The position numbers were made by a program, and so were the translations under genes. A DNA stretch of 64,000 bases. Origin: Halogeometricum sp. S3BR5-2 (GTDB lineage: Archaea; Halobacteriota; Halobacteria; Halobacteriales; Haloferacaceae). The DNA lies in contig NZ_JAMQOQ010000006.1 of assembly GCF_031624635.1 (NCBI RefSeq), forward strand, positions 186,001 to 250,000. Reading direction: 5' to 3'. The notes beneath the pieces were generated by a model. The model did not search any database. It had not been told where the DNA came from and saw only the letters and a program-made list of their open reading frames with translations. Below are positions 42,937 to 54,224 of the stretch, one piece after another (position 1 is the stretch's first letter; every line of letters starts with the position of its first letter).

Positions 42937-44070
42937 CTACGCGCGCGGGAACGTCAGCGAGACGACGGCGCCGCCGCCCTCCCGGTCCGCGAACGCCAGC
43001 GTCGCCCCGTGCGAGGAGGCGACGGCCTCGACGACCCACAGACCGAGGCCGCTGCCGTGCGTGAGCGACGTTATCTCGGCGTCGCCGGTGACCACGTCGC
43101 GCTCGTGGGTCGGGATGCCCGGCCCGTCGTCGCTCACGCGGAGTTCGACGGCGTCGGGCGAGACGTAGACGCTCACCTCGACGGCCGAACCGCCGTGCTC
43201 TAAGGAGTTCTTCACGAGTTCGTCCAGCGCGGTGCGGACGCCCTTGCTGCCGAGCACCGTCGCGTCGAGGCCCGTCTCGGCGTCGAGGCGGACGGTCGCC
43301 TCCGGGTTGCGCTCGCGGGCGTCCTCGACGGCCGCGCGCGCGACGGCCGAGAGGTCCGTCTCGACGTACTCCGACGCCTCGCGCTCCTGCGCCTGCGTGA
43401 TGGCTTTCGCGCCGTCGGCGAGGCTGCTGACCGCGGCGGAACTCCGCTGGAGCGCCGCCGCGGACCGCGCGAGCGTCCCGTCGTCGCCGGCGGCGCCGGC
43501 CACGATGTCCGCGTGGCCGGTGAGCACCTGCGCCTCGTTGCGGAGGTTGTGCCGGAGGACGCGGTTCAGCACCGCCGTCTGTCGCCGCTGTCGCGCGAGT
43601 TGCTCCGCGCGGACCCGGCGGGCGTCGTAGACGCCGATGATGACGTGCGCCGCCGCGCCGATGGCGAGGAGGTTACCGACGGTGAACGCCGAGGCGTCGA
43701 CGCCGCCCGCGAACGCGCCCTGCGCGGCGGCGTGCGCCGCCATGACGCCGCCGAGGACGACGACGCCGAGCAGGTTCCAGACGGCGATTCTGGCGGCGTT
43801 GCGGTCGGTGAAGCGGCTCCAGTACAGCAGTCCGCCGGCGGCGACGAGACCCACCGAGACGACCGACCCGAGCAGCGAGAGGACGACGACGACGCCGTCG
43901 TCCGCGCCGCGGAGCAGCGGTGCGAGGTTCGGGACGAGCAGGACGAGTCCGGTCAGCGCGACGAGTCCGCTGGCGGCGACGCGGACCGCGGACGTCGACT
44001 GCCGCGCGGCGGACTCGGGGGGCGACCCGAACCCGACGCGCTCCGCGAGCGTGAGAACTCTCGTGAGCAT
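42937..44070 (-). CDS. Membrane sensor histidine kinase
   Basis: The 377-residue protein has four membrane segments in its first 150 residues (ALTGLVLLVPNLAPLL, VVVVLSLLGSVVSVGLVAAG, IAVWNLLGVVVLGGVMAAHA and FTVGNLLAIGAAAHVIIGV). They are followed by a dimerisation helix with the phospho-His (VLNRVLRHNLRNEAQVL). The ATPase part has N-box ELVKNSLEHGG, G1 VSDDGPGIPTHE and G2 GSGLGLWVVEAV, so all catalytic boxes are there. There is no adjacent response regulator, as is common in haloarchaea. The stimulus is unknown. Confidence 0.85.
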   Translation of the reverse strand: MLTRVLTLAERVGFGSPPESAARQSTSAVRVAASGLVALTGLVLLVPNLAPLLRGADDGVVVVLSLLGSVVSVGLVAAGGLLYWSRFTDRNAARIAVWNLLGVVVLGGVMAAHAAAQGAFAGGVDASAFTVGNLLAIGAAAHVIIGVYDARRVRAEQLARQRRQTAVLNRVLRHNLRNEAQVLTGHADIVAGAAGDDGTLARSAAALQRSSAAVSSLADGAKAITQAQEREASEYVETDLSAVARAAVEDARERNPEATVRLDAETGLDATVLGSKGVRTALDELVKNSLEHGGSAVEVSVYVSPDAVELRVSDDGPGIPTHERDVVTGDAEITSLTHGSGLGLWVVEAVASSHGATLAFADREGGGAVVSLTFPRA

Positions 44071-44203
44071 ACGCCCGGACGGAGGGAGCGCGAGAAGATG
44101 TATTCTCGGTGTTAATTCTCAAAAAGGATAACGAAACGGGGCGGGCCGACGGCGCGGGACGCGGTGAGGCGGCGACGGACGCGCCGCCGTCGCGTCTCTC
44201 AGC

Positions 44204-46393
44204 TCAGAACTGGTCGATGGACTGCGGCAGTTCGAGCTTCATGCCCTTGCGCTCTCGAATCTCCATGATGATGTCGCGCTGGAGATTGTCCGCGAGCACG
44301 CGGAAGCCGGCGTTCTCCGTGTTCCACGACGCGCGGCCCTCGGTGGCCGAGCGGATGTCCGAGGAGAACCCGATCATCTCTTCGACGGGCGCGATGCCCT
44401 CGATGACCATGAGGTCACCCTCCTGGAACATGTCGTCGACGCGGCCGCGGCGACCCTGAATCTCGCCGGAGGCCGAGCCCATGTGTTCGGAGGGAACGTC
44501 GATGCGGACGTTCTGGATGGGTTCGAGCATCTTGATGTCGGCGTCGATGAGCGCGCGGTGGACGGCCTCGCGGACCGCGGGGATGACCTGCGCGGGACCG
44601 CGGTGGATGGTGTCCTCGTGGAGGCGCGCGTCGTGCAGGCGCAGCAGCGCACCCTGCACGGGTTCGGCGGCCAGCGGACCGTCGTCGAGCGCCTCGTCGA
44701 GACCCTCGATGACGAGTTCCATCGTCTCGTTCAGGTGCTGGATACCCTTCGTGTCGTCGAGGAGGATGTTCGTCCCGTGGATGTGCTCGACGTTCTGCGA
44801 GGAGTCCTTGTCCATGCCGGCCTCCTGCAGCGCCTCGCGGCGCTCCAGTTCGGGCATGTCCATGGAGACTTCGCCGAGTTTGATCTGCTCGACGATGTCC
44901 TCCGAGAGGGGTTCGACGGTGATGTAGAACTTGTTGTGGCGGTTCGGGGAGACGCCCTCCACCTCGCGGGAGGCGCCCTGCGGCGCCTCGCGGTAGACCA
45001 CGATGGGCTCACCGGTCTGGACCGGGATGCCCTGGTTCTTCTGGATGCGCTGGGTGATGACTTCGAGGTGGAGTTCGCCCTGTCCGCTGATGAGGTGCTC
45101 GCCGGTGTCCTCGTTAATCTCGACGCGGATGGTGGGGTCCTCCTTGGCGACCTGCTGGAGCGTCTCGATGAGTTTCGGCAGGTCGTCCATGCTCTTGGCC
45201 TCGACGGACTTCGTGATGACCGGCTCGGAGATGTGCTCGATGGACTCGAACGGCGTCATCTCGATGGAGGAGACGGTGGAACCGGCGATGGCGTCACGGA
45301 GACCCGTGACGGCCGCGATGTTCCCCGCGGGGACGCCGCGGTCCAACTCCTCCCGTTCGCCGCCCATGAAGATACCGACGGACTGTACACGGTTCTTGCC
45401 CGCGGTGCCCGAGACGTACAGCTCTTGACCCTTCTTGATGGTCCCCGAGAACAGGCGACCGGTCGCGATTTCGCCCGCGTGGGGGTCCATCGAGATGTCG
45501 GTCACCATGAAGACGACGTCGCCGTCGTCGTCGACTTCGCGCATCTGCCGCGCGAGTTCCGTCTCGTCGTCGCCGCGCCAGACGCGCGGAATACGACGGG
45601 GCTGGGCGTCGAGCGGGTTCGGGAAGTGCTCGGCGACCATGTCGAGGACGACGTCCGACAGGGGCGTCCGCTCGTGGAGTTCCTGCCGCTGGCCGTCCTG
45701 TTCGAGTTCGATGATGTCGCCGAACGACATACCCGTCTCCTGCATCGACGGGAGCGAGACGCCCCACTTGTAGAGGGCCGACCCGAAGGCGACGGTGCCG
45801 TCCTCGACGGAGACGGTCCAGTCCTCGACGTCGTCCATGTCCTCGGTCATCCCGCGGATGAGTTCGTTGACGTCGCCGATGACGTCGGTGAGACGCTGTT
45901 GCATCTCCTCGGGACCCTCCTGCAGTTCCGAGATGAGGCGGTCGACCTTGTTGATGAACAGCGCCGGCTTGACGCCCTCGCGGAGCGCCTGCCGGACGAC
46001 CGTCTCGGTCTGCGGCATCGCGCCCTCGACGGCGTCGACGACGACCAGTGCGCCGTCGACGGCGCGCATCGCGCGCGTCACGTCGCCGCCGAAGTCGACG
46101 TGCCCCGGCGTGTCAATGAGGTTGATGAGGTGGTTCTTCTCCTGGTACTCGTGCGTCATCGACACGTTCGCCGCGTCGATGGTGATACCGCGTTCCTGTT
46201 CGTCCTCCTCGGTGTCCATCATGAGGCGCGTCGCCTCGCCCTCGTCGGCGATCATACCCGCGCCGGCGAGGAGGTTGTCTGTCAGGGTGGTTTTCCCGTG
46301 GTCGACGTGAGCCGCGATGGCGATGTTCCGGATCTGCTCCGGCTTGTCCATCAGCTTCTCACATTCTTGGACGATTTTCTTTCGTCGGCCCAT
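44204..46393 (-). CDS. fusA: Translation elongation factor EF-2
   Basis: From the ATG at 46,393 the product is 729 residues starting [15 protein letters not shown]. The GTPase motifs are [13 protein letters not shown] (G1), [10 protein letters not shown] (G3) and INKVD (G4). The site of diphthamide modification lies at [13 protein letters not shown] (about residue 597). EF-2 drives translocation. The short upstream extension to 46,423 has no family support. Promoter-like TTTTG on the coding strand lies about 36 bases before the start. It is transcribed alone, divergent from the DUF5781-like gene. Confidence 0.95.
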   Translation of the reverse strand: MGRRKKIVQECEKLMDKPEQIRNIAIAAHVDHGKTTLTDNLLAGAGMIADEGEATRLMMDTEEDEQERGITIDAANVSMTHEYQEKNHLINLIDTPGHVDFGGDVTRAMRAVDGALVVVDAVEGAMPQTETVVRQALREGVKPALFINKVDRLISELQEGPEEMQQRLTDVIGDVNELIRGMTEDMDDVEDWTVSVEDGTVAFGSALYKWGVSLPSMQETGMSFGDIIELEQDGQRQELHERTPLSDVVLDMVAEHFPNPLDAQPRRIPRVWRGDDETELARQMREVDDDGDVVFMVTDISMDPHAGEIATGRLFSGTIKKGQELYVSGTAGKNRVQSVGIFMGGEREELDRGVPAGNIAAVTGLRDAIAGSTVSSIEMTPFESIEHISEPVITKSVEAKSMDDLPKLIETLQQVAKEDPTIRVEINEDTGEHLISGQGELHLEVITQRIQKNQGIPVQTGEPIVVYREAPQGASREVEGVSPNRHNKFYITVEPLSEDIVEQIKLGEVSMDMPELERREALQEAGMDKDSSQNVEHIHGTNILLDDTKGIQHLNETMELVIEGLDEALDDGPLAAEPVQGALLRLHDARLHEDTIHRGPAQVIPAVREAVHRALIDADIKMLEPIQNVRIDVPSEHMGSASGEIQGRRGRVDDMFQEGDLMVIEGIAPVEEMIGFSSDIRSATEGRASWNTENAGFRVLADNLQRDIIMEIRERKGMKLELPQSIDQF

Positions 46394-46605
46394 TATACCG
46401 GTTCGTACTGGTAGGAGGGTCAAAAGGGTAGTGTTTTGCCGGTGGCGAAACGGCCGCTACGCGGCGCTCTCGCCGCGGTATGACTCCTTTTGCCACGATT
46501 CCGGAGACCGGAGCGTCACGGCCCGAGTGCCGTCGCGCGGCCGGCGGCGCGGACCCGTCGGCCGGCACAAGAGTCTTTGTTGCAGACGCCGTGATACTGA
46601 TACGC

Positions 46606-47376
46606 ATGGATATACGAGTGCTCGGGTCCGCGCCGCCGGATCCGTTTCTCAGCGCCGTCGACCTCTTCGAGACGGAGTACGACCTGGAGAAACCCGTCCA
46701 CGTCTCCGTCCGCGACGACCCCGACGAACGGACGTGGGCGGCCCACTACGACGACAGACACGAACTGAACATCTCCCGACAGGCAGCCACGAGCGCCATG
46801 GCCCGAGAACTCGTCCTCCACGAACTCTCCCACATGGCGCGCAACGAGGAGCGCCACGCCTCGCACGTCCAATCGACCGAGGAGGCCCTCTACCTCGCGC
46901 TCTCCGGGAACTCCGTCGAGCGCAGGAAGCTCGCGCACTGCTACCAGATAGCGAACCACATGAAGGACATCTACGCCGACGACATCACCCTCTCGCTGGC
47001 GCCGGCGGAGAAACTCGTCCACTTCCTCGAGTCCGAACTCGCGCGCGCCGTCGCCGCCAACCCCGGCCCGTCGCCGTGGCCGGACTCCCGCCTCGTCACC
47101 GCGGACGCCGACCCCGAGATAACCGCCGTCAACGCCGCGTTCGCCCTCGCGCTGGTGGAGCGACACGACCTGATAGACGACGACCACCGCATCTACGACT
47201 TAGCGCACGCCGCCGCCGACGACGCGCCGAGCGTCGAACTCCCCGCGTTCAAGCGGCGGTTCCGCTCGCTGGCGGCCGACCCCACCGAGAGCGACTACCG
47301 GAAGGCACTCGTGGACGTGACGCGGGCGTACGCCGTCGGGACGAAGACCAACGGCGGGTCGGCGGCGGCCGACTGA
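46606..47376 (+). CDS. DUF5781-type protein with HExxH motif
   Basis: From the ATG at 46,606 the product is 256 residues starting MDIRVLGSAPPDPFLSAVDL. ELVLHELSHMARNEERHASH contains HELSHM (HExxH) plus a downstream Glu/His, a zinc-metalloprotease-like site. This small haloarchaeal and archaeal family (DUF5781) is conserved between EF-2 and ribosomal genes, but its function is not known to me. A GTG or ATG earlier in the frame (46,480) would start before a likely promoter and is rejected. Confidence 0.7.
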   Translation: MDIRVLGSAPPDPFLSAVDLFETEYDLEKPVHVSVRDDPDERTWAAHYDDRHELNISRQAATSAMARELVLHELSHMARNEERHASHVQSTEEALYLALSGNSVERRKLAHCYQIANHMKDIYADDITLSLAPAEKLVHFLESELARAVAANPGPSPWPDSRLVTADADPEITAVNAAFALALVERHDLIDDDHRIYDLAHAAADDAPSVELPAFKRRFRSLAADPTESDYRKALVDVTRAYAVGTKTNGGSAAAD

Positions 47377-47461
47377 GCGAGCGCCGCCGCTCGGCGGACA
47401 GAGAACGGAGACGAAGAGAACGAAAGCGGATAGGGAAGAGAGAAAGAACCGCGTCGCGCGC

Positions 47462-48076
47462 TTACCGGGCCGCTTCCGCGACGCGTTCGCGCTCTTCTTT
47501 CTGGTTGATGGCGTACGTCTGCACGTCGTAGTTCGACGCGCCGACGAGTTGCTGGGCGAGCGCCTCGGCGGCGCTCGTCGTGGACTTGTAGGAGCCGCTC
47601 TGGGTGCCGTCCGCGATGAACTTCAGCGCCTGGTCGACGCGGCGCTGGGGCGCGACGTCGACGGCCTGCGGGACGGAGATGCCGCCGTACTTGAGACGAA
47701 CCGTCTCCTCGCGGGGCGCGGCGTTCTCGACGGCGGTGACGAGCACCTGAATCGGGTTCTCCTCGGTGCGCTCGTGGACGAGTTCGAACGCCTCCTTGAC
47801 TATCTTCATCGTCTTCTGCTTGTGGCCCGTGTTGTCCTCCGACTGCATGAGTCGGTTGACGAGCCGTTCGACGATGCTGATCTCGCTCTTCTTGAACTGC
47901 TTGGAGGCGTGGCGGCCCATCGTGTGCGCGATGGGCGTGACGTTGATGTAGCGCTGAGTCGAGGGGTCGGAGTACTCCATCTCGACGATGTCCCAGACGC
48001 CGAACAGCTGCGCGTTCGCCGTCGCTTCCTCGGAGTCCGCGGGCGCGTCCGGCTCGGGTTGGTCGCTCTCGGACAT
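47462..48076 (-). CDS. rpsG: Ribosomal protein S7 (uS7)
   Basis: The 204-residue protein has the archaeal S7 pattern, with KKSEISIVERLVNRLMQSED, PIQVLVTAVENAAPREETVR, GGISVPQAVDVAPQRRVDQA and YKSTTSAAEALAQQLVGASN. The acidic N-terminal extension (about 25 residues) is typical of halophiles. S7 nucleates the 30S head. Its start shares one base with the rpsL stop, so the genes are coupled. Confidence 0.95.
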   Translation of the reverse strand: MSESDQPEPDAPADSEEATANAQLFGVWDIVEMEYSDPSTQRYINVTPIAHTMGRHASKQFKKSEISIVERLVNRLMQSEDNTGHKQKTMKIVKEAFELVHERTEENPIQVLVTAVENAAPREETVRLKYGGISVPQAVDVAPQRRVDQALKFIADGTQSGSYKSTTSAAEALAQQLVGASNYDVQTYAINQKEERERVAEAAR

Positions 48077-48504
48077 TATCGGACGGGTTTCTCCGCGTTA
48101 CCGCGAACCAGTTCGATCATCGATACGCCGTTGACCTTCTCGACTTTGTAGTTGACGCCCGAGAGGTCGCCCATCGCGCGGCCCTTCGCCCCGCCGATGC
48201 CGGCGATGGTGACCTCGTCGTGCTCGTCGATGAAGGAGATAGCGCCGTCACCGGGACAGAACGCGGTGACCTGCTTTCCGTTCTTGATGAGCTGAACTCG
48301 GACGCACTTTCGGATGGCCGAGTTAGGCTGCTTTGCCTCGATGCCGACCTTCTCGAGGACGATACCCCGAGCCTGCGGGGCGCCTTCGAGGGGGTCGGAC
48401 TTCTTGCGGAGACCGCGTTCGCGGCGCGCGTACTCGGAGTCGGACCAGCGTCGCTTCTGCCGGTCCTGTTTGAGTTTGCGCGCGGCGTATTTGCCGTTCG
48501 CCAT
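48076..48504 (-). CDS. rpsL: Ribosomal protein S12 (uS12)
   Basis: The 142-residue protein begins [20 protein letters not shown] and contains [20 protein letters not shown], the decoding-centre loop with the conserved PNSA, and [19 protein letters not shown]12 lies at the decoding site. It is the first gene of the rpsL-rpsG pair. A BRE/TATA box is positioned for a leaderless or nearly leaderless transcript. Confidence 0.95.
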   Translation of the reverse strand: MANGKYAARKLKQDRQKRRWSDSEYARRERGLRKKSDPLEGAPQARGIVLEKVGIEAKQPNSAIRKCVRVQLIKNGKQVTAFCPGDGAISFIDEHDEVTIAGIGGAKGRAMGDLSGVNYKVEKVNGVSMIELVRGNAEKPVR

Positions 48505-48530
48505 AGTAACACGGACTTCCCGACGGAGCT

Positions 48531-48550
48531 ACTTAAGCCTCCCTTTTCGA
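48531..48550 (-). promoter_or_regulatory. BRE/TATA promoter of rpsL-rpsG
   Basis: The coding strand has CGAAAAG (BRE) then GGGAGGCTTAAGT with the TATA-like CTTAAG about 29-33 bases from the ATG at 48,504. This places the transcript start within a few bases of the start codon. The spacing shows that S12-S7 are not only read through from the RNA polymerase genes. Confidence 0.55.
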
Positions 48551-48687
48551 ATCCGGCGAGACGGCCGGAGGTCGGATTAGCGACCCCTAAGGACGTTTCT
48601 GAGGCCGTTTCTCGTCGAGAGTTACGCCTTCTGCGGACGGCGCAGGTCGGGAACGGTTCTGAGAGGCCGTCTCGTCGCCTCGGGCGG

Positions 48688-49548
48688 TCACTCCGACGGG
48701 TCGTCGACCGAGACGCCGCCGGAGAGATGCTGGTAGGCGGGCGGGCCGAGCGAGAATCCCTCCTCCTCGCAGACCGCGTGTATCCGCCCCTTCGCCTCCG
48801 AATTCACCGTCGCCACGTCGGTTTCCATCGGGTTCGCCACCCAGTAGACGACGCTCACCCACACGGCGGAGGCGTCGAACTCCTCGACGGTAGCCGACGG
48901 CTCCGGGTCCTCGCGGACGTCGTCTATCGCCGTGAGCGCCGGCGCTAACGACGCGTCCACCCGGTCGATGTCCACGCCGTAGTCGAACGGGAGTCTGACC
49001 TCCTCGCGGACGCGGCTCCGGCTGTACGGTCTGTCGACGGCGTTGGCAGCCAGTTCCGTGTTCGGAACGGTCACCTCCCGGTGGTCGACGGTGCGGACGC
49101 GCGTCGTTCGGAAGCCGATGGCCTCGACGGTCCCCTCCCGTTCGTTCCACGCGATGTAGTCGTCGACGTTGAAGTTGGGGTCGGTGACGAGGAACATCCC
49201 GCTGACGAGGTTGCCGACCACCTCCTGCCCGGCGACGCCGATGACGAGCGTCGCCGCGGCGACGACGAGCGCGGAGCGCGTCAACACCCGTCCGTACCCC
49301 GCCGCGAGGACGGCGGCGACGACGGCGACGGCGAACACGGCGATTCGCAGGTAGAGGTCGGCCGCCTCCTGGACCGTCGGGTTCTCGCGGTTCCGGCGAC
49401 GCACGACGCGGACGGCGGCCGGGACGGCGAGGAAGCGACCGACGAGCGAGACGACGAGGAACGCGACGACGGCGGCGGCGGCCCGCCTTACGGCGGGGTC
49501 GAGTTCCGAGGCGAACGGCGCGAGTTGGTCGAACGGAGCGGCGAACAT
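48688..49548 (-). CDS. MscS-family mechanosensitive channel
   Basis: The 286-residue protein has three membrane segments in its first 110 residues (AAAAVVAFLVVSLVGRFLAV, IAVFAVAVVAAVLAAGYGRV and ALVVAAATLVIGVAGQEVVG). The last is the pore helix, followed by the MscS beta domain (FNVDDYIAWNEREGTVEAIG, VTVPNTELAANAVDRPYSR). Such channels release solutes on hypo-osmotic shock. It sits between nusA and rpsL, reads the same way and could be cotranscribed with the upstream genes. Confidence 0.85.
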   Translation of the reverse strand: MFAAPFDQLAPFASELDPAVRRAAAAVVAFLVVSLVGRFLAVPAAVRVVRRRNRENPTVQEAADLYLRIAVFAVAVVAAVLAAGYGRVLTRSALVVAAATLVIGVAGQEVVGNLVSGMFLVTDPNFNVDDYIAWNEREGTVEAIGFRTTRVRTVDHREVTVPNTELAANAVDRPYSRSRVREEVRLPFDYGVDIDRVDASLAPALTAIDDVREDPEPSATVEEFDASAVWVSVVYWVANPMETDVATVNSEAKGRIHAVCEEEGFSLGPPAYQHLSGGVSVDDPSE

Positions 49549-49618
49549 GGCTGACGCTCTCGGGTTCGGCGTCCGTGCGGAAGTGCGTCGGGGCCGCGGC
49601 GTCGGCGGCCGCGTCCCC

Positions 49619-50038
49619 TCACGTCAACTGGATGTCGTCGACGTCGTGGTGTCGTTCGGCGAGCGTCCGGGCCGTCTCGATGTTCTTTCCGTCCTTACCG
49701 ATGGCGACGCCGCGGTCCTCGTCGGCGACTTCGACGTACGCCACGCGGTCGTTCTGCTCGGAGACGGTCACGTGCCGGACGGCGGCGGGCGCGAGCGTGC
49801 TCGCGACGAACGCCTCCGTCGTGTCGGCGTCCTCGATGAGTTCGACCGAGCGACCGAGTTTCTCCTCGACGGCGTGGACGTGTTGTCCCCGCGGACCGAT
49901 GGCCTGTCCCATCTGCCCCGCGGCGACGAGGATGACCACGCGGTCGTCGAGCACGAGACAGTCGCGCGCGACCGCGTCCGTCTCGTCCTCGAAGAGGGCG
50001 ATGAACTGCCGCGCCGTATCCGACAGCGTGACCGTCAT
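49619..50038 (-). CDS. nusA: NusA-like KH-domain transcription factor
   Basis: The 139-residue protein is the short archaeal NusA, consisting of two KH domains only. GQAIGPRGQHVHAVEEKLGR and GVAIGKDGKNIETARTLAER are the two GxxG loops. It binds RNA and RNA polymerase. It lies 3 bases after the rpoA2 stop, the standard archaeal position. Confidence 0.9.
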   Translation of the reverse strand: MTVTLSDTARQFIALFEDETDAVARDCLVLDDRVVILVAAGQMGQAIGPRGQHVHAVEEKLGRSVELIEDADTTEAFVASTLAPAAVRHVTVSEQNDRVAYVEVADEDRGVAIGKDGKNIETARTLAERHHDVDDIQLT

Positions 50039-50041
50039 CCG

Positions 50042-51283
50042 TCAGTCGTCCGAGGGCTCCGGCGCGGGCGCGTCCGTCTCGGTCGGCGCTTCGATGGACC
50101 CCATGCGCAGGTCCACGTCGCCGGTGCCGGTTGCGATTGGTTTCCCGACGATGACGTTCTCGATGATGCCGTCGAGGTCGTCCTCCTCGCCGTGGACGGC
50201 GGCGTCGAGCAGGTGGTTCACCGTCACCTCGAACGCCGCGCGGGCGAGCACGGAGTCCTTCGACCCCGAGATGCCGTGCCGGCCGATGGACTCTATCTCG
50301 CCGCGGTTCGTCATGATGTCCGCGACGAGCATCAGGTGCCGGACGTTCACGTCGTCGAGACCCTGCTCGCGCAGCGTGTTCATCGTCTCGTCGATGATGG
50401 CCTCGCGGGCCGCCTCGACGCCGAGGTTGCGGTATATCTCGTGGATGTTGTTACTCGTCGTGCGCGAGGCGTCGACGCCCTCGATAGCGAGGACGTCGCC
50501 GAACGCCGACCCCTCCGTGTAGAGGACGAACTCCTCGCCGTCGGTCTCCTCGTTGTCCTCCTTGCGGATGACGACGCGGGTGACCTCCTCGATTCCCTTG
50601 AAGACGATGTCGCGCAGTTCCTCGACCAACTGGAGGAGGCGCCGGTAACTCGGCGACTCGGGGCCGAACTCCACGACGGTGCCCGAGCGCTGCGTGGCGA
50701 CGCCGAGGGCGTCCTCGATGGTCTCGGATATCTCCTGTGCGATGGTGTCGACGTTGTCCACCGTCGGCCACCGCTCCAACAGCGTCTCCTCGTTCAGGTC
50801 GATTTGGACGACCATGTCGGCGACGTTCGTCGACACGTCGCCGAGGGCGAGTATCTTCGTCGCCTCCATCGACCAGACGACCTCGTGGGCGCGTTCGCGT
50901 TCGGTCGCGTACTCGCCCTCGAGGAAGACGGTCATCATCGGCGTGTCGGGCGTCTTCCGCGCGTCCACCAGTTCGATGAGGCGCGGCAGCCCCTGCGTCA
51001 CGTCGATTTCGGCGACGCCCGCGTAGTGGAACGTGTTCATCGTCATCTGCGTCCCCGGTTCCCCGATGGACTGCGCGGAGACGGTGCCGACGGGGTCCAG
51101 CGGGTCGACGCGGGTGTCGAGGTAGCGCGCCTCGACGGCCTGCGCTATCTCGTCGGCGCGGGCGGGCGAGACGCCCTCCCGGCCCTCGATGGTGTCGTAG
51201 ATGCGCGTCTTCAGTCGGCGCGGGAGGTCGCGGTCCTCCACGAGCGCTTCGACGTCCTCGCTGATGTGTTCGTACTCAGTCAT
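50042..51283 (-). CDS. rpoA2: DNA-directed RNA polymerase subunit A''
   Basis: The 413-residue subunit is the C-terminal part of the beta'-type largest subunit. It includes [20 protein letters not shown] (the bridge-helix and trigger-loop region), [20 protein letters not shown] and [20 protein letters not shown]. In archaea the largest subunit is encoded as A' plus A''. It overlaps the rpoA1 stop by 8 bases. No intein is seen. Confidence 0.95.
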   Translation of the reverse strand: MTEYEHISEDVEALVEDRDLPRRLKTRIYDTIEGREGVSPARADEIAQAVEARYLDTRVDPLDPVGTVSAQSIGEPGTQMTMNTFHYAGVAEIDVTQGLPRLIELVDARKTPDTPMMTVFLEGEYATERERAHEVVWSMEATKILALGDVSTNVADMVVQIDLNEETLLERWPTVDNVDTIAQEISETIEDALGVATQRSGTVVEFGPESPSYRRLLQLVEELRDIVFKGIEEVTRVVIRKEDNEETDGEEFVLYTEGSAFGDVLAIEGVDASRTTSNNIHEIYRNLGVEAAREAIIDETMNTLREQGLDDVNVRHLMLVADIMTNRGEIESIGRHGISGSKDSVLARAAFEVTVNHLLDAAVHGEEDDLDGIIENVIVGKPIATGTGDVDLRMGSIEAPTETDAPAPEPSDD

Positions 51284-54212
51284 CCGACTGCACCTCCGGG
51301 CTCTGGGCCTTGTCGAGGCCCGGACCGGCGTACTCCGAGAGGTTCGTCGGCGGTTCGCGGCGGCCGAGGAACCGGTCTTTCTCCTCGTCTGAGGTGAACT
51401 CCGCGTCGAGGACGCGGTCGGCGATGTTCTCGACGTCGATACCGTCCTGCTCGTTCGAGGACACCTTCACCGGCGAGGTGCCGTCCTCGCCGAACTCGAA
51501 CTGCACGATGGTGCCCGAGGTGTCGCGGACGGTGCCGTCGTACTGCGCCTCCAGTTCGGTCAAGGCGTTGATGAGCCGACGCTGGAGGTACCCGGACTTC
51601 GACGTCCGGACGGCCGTGTCGACCAGCCCCTCGCGTCCGCCCATCGCGTGGAAGAAGAACTCCGTCGGCGTCAGCCCACCGCGGTAGGAGTTCTCGACGA
51701 AGCCGTGGGCCTCGGCGGAGAGGTCCTCCGGCTGGTAGTGGCTGAGCGTGCGGCCCTCGTAGCCGCGGTTGATGCGCTCGCCGCGAACGGCCTGCTGGCC
51801 GACGCAGCCGGCCATCTGCGTGAGGTTCAGCATCGACCCACGCGCCCCGGACCGCGCCATGACGACCGCCGGGTTGTCGTCGGTGAAGTGGTCGTCGGCG
51901 ATTTCGCCGGCCGAGTCGCGCGCCTTGCCGAGCTGCTGCATGATCTTCATCTCCAGCGTCTCGTCGACGGTGCGGCCCGGCAGCGACTCCAGTTCGCCGG
52001 CCTCGTAGATGCTGATGAGCTCCTGCACGCGGTCGTAGGCGCTCTGGATGGCCTCGTCGACCTGCTCGTTTGCCTCCCCCGGAATCGACTCGTCGTCGAT
52101 ACCGATGGAGAATCCGAAGTGCATGATGGCGCGCATCGCCAGCGAGGCGACCTCGTTGATGAACACGCGCGCTCGCGTCTTCGAGTACACCTTCGCCAGC
52201 GTGTCGACGACTTCCCCGCCGAACGCGCCGACGGCGTCCTCGTCGATGGTCCCCTCGACGAGTTGGCCGTCCTCGATGACGACGGCGTCGCCCGTCGAGG
52301 AGGTGAACTCGAGGTTCAGGTCGTCGGGCAGGAGTTCGCTGAACAGCTGTCGGCCGGTCCAGTACGGCCGGCCGTCCTCCTCCTCGCCCGCCGGTTCGGG
52401 GAGCGTGTCGATGCTCGTCGCGCGGAGCAGGTCCAGCGCCTGCGTCTCCGAGAAGTGCGGGTTGCCGTTCGTCAGCAGGTACGTCCCGGAGATGTGGTCC
52501 TGAATCGCGCCGATGATGTTCTGCCCGAAGCGCGGGCTGAGAATCTGCTCCTGCACGCGCATGAGGACGCGCGCCTCGGCGCGGGCCTCCTCCGTCTGGA
52601 GGGCGTGCATGTTCATCTCGTCCCCGTCGAAGTCGGCGTTGTACGGGGGACAGACGACGGTGTTCAGCCGGAACGTCTTGTACGGCATCACGACCACTTC
52701 GTGGGCCATGATGGACATCCGGTGCAGCGACGGCTGCCGGTTGAAGATGATGATGTCGCCGTCGATGAGGTGGCGGTTGACCTCCCACCCGGCCTCGACC
52801 TTCTCGGCGAGTTCCTCGCAGTTCTTCTCGGTCACCTTCAGGCGGCGGCCGTCGGGTCGCTTGACGTAGTTGGCGCCGGGGTGACCCTCGGGGCCGTTGC
52901 GGACGAACTGCTGGGCGTTGTCGAGGTTCCGCTGGGTGACGTTCATCGTCTGTGTCATCTCGCGGGCGACGCGTTCGGGAACGCCCACCTCGTTCAAGGA
53001 GAGGGTCGGGTCCGGCGAGATGACGGTCCGCGCGGAGAAGTTCACGCGCTTACCGGACAGGGAGCCGCGGAAGCGGCCCTCCTTACCCTTCAGCCGCTGG
53101 CTGAGCGTCTTCAGCGGGCGGCCCGAGCGGTGCCGCGCGGGCGGCGTGCCCGAAATCTCGTTGTCGATGAACGTGGTGACGTGGTACTGCAGCAGTTCCC
53201 AGAGGTCCTCGATAATCAGTTGCGGGGCGCCGGCCTCGCGGTTCTCCATGAACCGCTGGTTGATGCGGATGATGTCGACCAGCTTGTGGGTCAGGTCGTC
53301 CTCGGAGCGCTGGCCGTTGTCCAGCGTGATGGAGGGACGGGCGGTCACCGGCGGGACGGGGAGCACGGTCAGAATCATCCACTCGGGGCGCGCCCGCGAG
53401 GGGTCGATGCCGAGCGTGACGATGTCCTCGTCCGGGATGTCCTCGAACCAGTCGCGGATGTCCGAGGGCATCAGCTTGTTCATGTCCTCCTCGGTGAGGT
53501 CCACGTCCAGCGCCTTCTCCAGTTTCTTGCGGTCGTCGCCGACCGGTCGGAACTCGCCCGAGAGAATCTGGTTGACGCGCTGGAGCGCGATGCCCGTCTC
53601 GTCGGCGAGCGTCGCGGGCGCGATGCCGGCGTCGTCCTCGTCCTCCTCGTCGGGCTGCATCGCCGAGGCGATGCGCTCGGAGAAGTCGCCCGCGAGCACG
53701 TCCTGCACCTCGTAGTACGTGGTCGGCTTCTCGTGCTTGATGTCGTGCTGGGGGGCGCCGCAGTGCGGGCAGCGCTTGGCCTTCCGCGCCTGCCGGACCG
53801 CCGACTTCAGCACGTCCGTCCAGTCGTCGCCGAGTTCTTCCGTTCGGGTGAGACCGCTGCGGAACTCCTCGGACTCCTCGTCGGTCAAGGAGAGGCGACC
53901 GCACTCCCGGCACGTCGAACGCAGGAGCCGGCGGATGAGCTTCGTGAAGCCGACGTGGATGACGGGCGCGGCCAGTTCGATGTGGCCGAAGTGGCCGTTA
54001 CAGGACCCCGAGTGCGACCCGCAGGTCCGACACTCCAGCCCGGGGTCGATGACGCCGAGGCGGGGGTCCATCAGGCCCATGTCGATTGGGTAGCCGTCGT
54101 CGTCGTAGGTGTCCGCGGTGATGACCTTCGTCGCGGACATGTCTCGGTACGTCTCCGGGTCCATCAGCCCGAACTGGATGGATCCGATCTCCTTCGGTGT
54201 CTGCATTGACAT
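51276..54212 (-). CDS. rpoA1: DNA-directed RNA polymerase subunit A'
   Basis: The 978-residue subunit has the N-terminal zinc-binding part ([20 protein letters not shown] and CRECG...CPHCG). It carries the catalytic magnesium loop [20 protein letters not shown] at about residues 524-540 and the rudder and bridge-helix start ([20 protein letters not shown]). The length is the normal haloarchaeal value and there is no intein. It is the central subunit of RNA polymerase. Confidence 0.95.
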   Translation of the reverse strand: MSMQTPKEIGSIQFGLMDPETYRDMSATKVITADTYDDDGYPIDMGLMDPRLGVIDPGLECRTCGSHSGSCNGHFGHIELAAPVIHVGFTKLIRRLLRSTCRECGRLSLTDEESEEFRSGLTRTEELGDDWTDVLKSAVRQARKAKRCPHCGAPQHDIKHEKPTTYYEVQDVLAGDFSERIASAMQPDEEDEDDAGIAPATLADETGIALQRVNQILSGEFRPVGDDRKKLEKALDVDLTEEDMNKLMPSDIRDWFEDIPDEDIVTLGIDPSRARPEWMILTVLPVPPVTARPSITLDNGQRSEDDLTHKLVDIIRINQRFMENREAGAPQLIIEDLWELLQYHVTTFIDNEISGTPPARHRSGRPLKTLSQRLKGKEGRFRGSLSGKRVNFSARTVISPDPTLSLNEVGVPERVAREMTQTMNVTQRNLDNAQQFVRNGPEGHPGANYVKRPDGRRLKVTEKNCEELAEKVEAGWEVNRHLIDGDIIIFNRQPSLHRMSIMAHEVVVMPYKTFRLNTVVCPPYNADFDGDEMNMHALQTEEARAEARVLMRVQEQILSPRFGQNIIGAIQDHISGTYLLTNGNPHFSETQALDLLRATSIDTLPEPAGEEEDGRPYWTGRQLFSELLPDDLNLEFTSSTGDAVVIEDGQLVEGTIDEDAVGAFGGEVVDTLAKVYSKTRARVFINEVASLAMRAIMHFGFSIGIDDESIPGEANEQVDEAIQSAYDRVQELISIYEAGELESLPGRTVDETLEMKIMQQLGKARDSAGEIADDHFTDDNPAVVMARSGARGSMLNLTQMAGCVGQQAVRGERINRGYEGRTLSHYQPEDLSAEAHGFVENSYRGGLTPTEFFFHAMGGREGLVDTAVRTSKSGYLQRRLINALTELEAQYDGTVRDTSGTIVQFEFGEDGTSPVKVSSNEQDGIDVENIADRVLDAEFTSDEEKDRFLGRREPPTNLSEYAGPGLDKAQSPEVQSDD

Positions 54213-54224
54213 TGTTGTGGGGGG

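Noticed and set aside
51276-54212. Intein in rpoA1
   Set aside because: The length (978 residues) is normal and no splicing-block motifs interrupt the NADFDGD or bridge-helix region.
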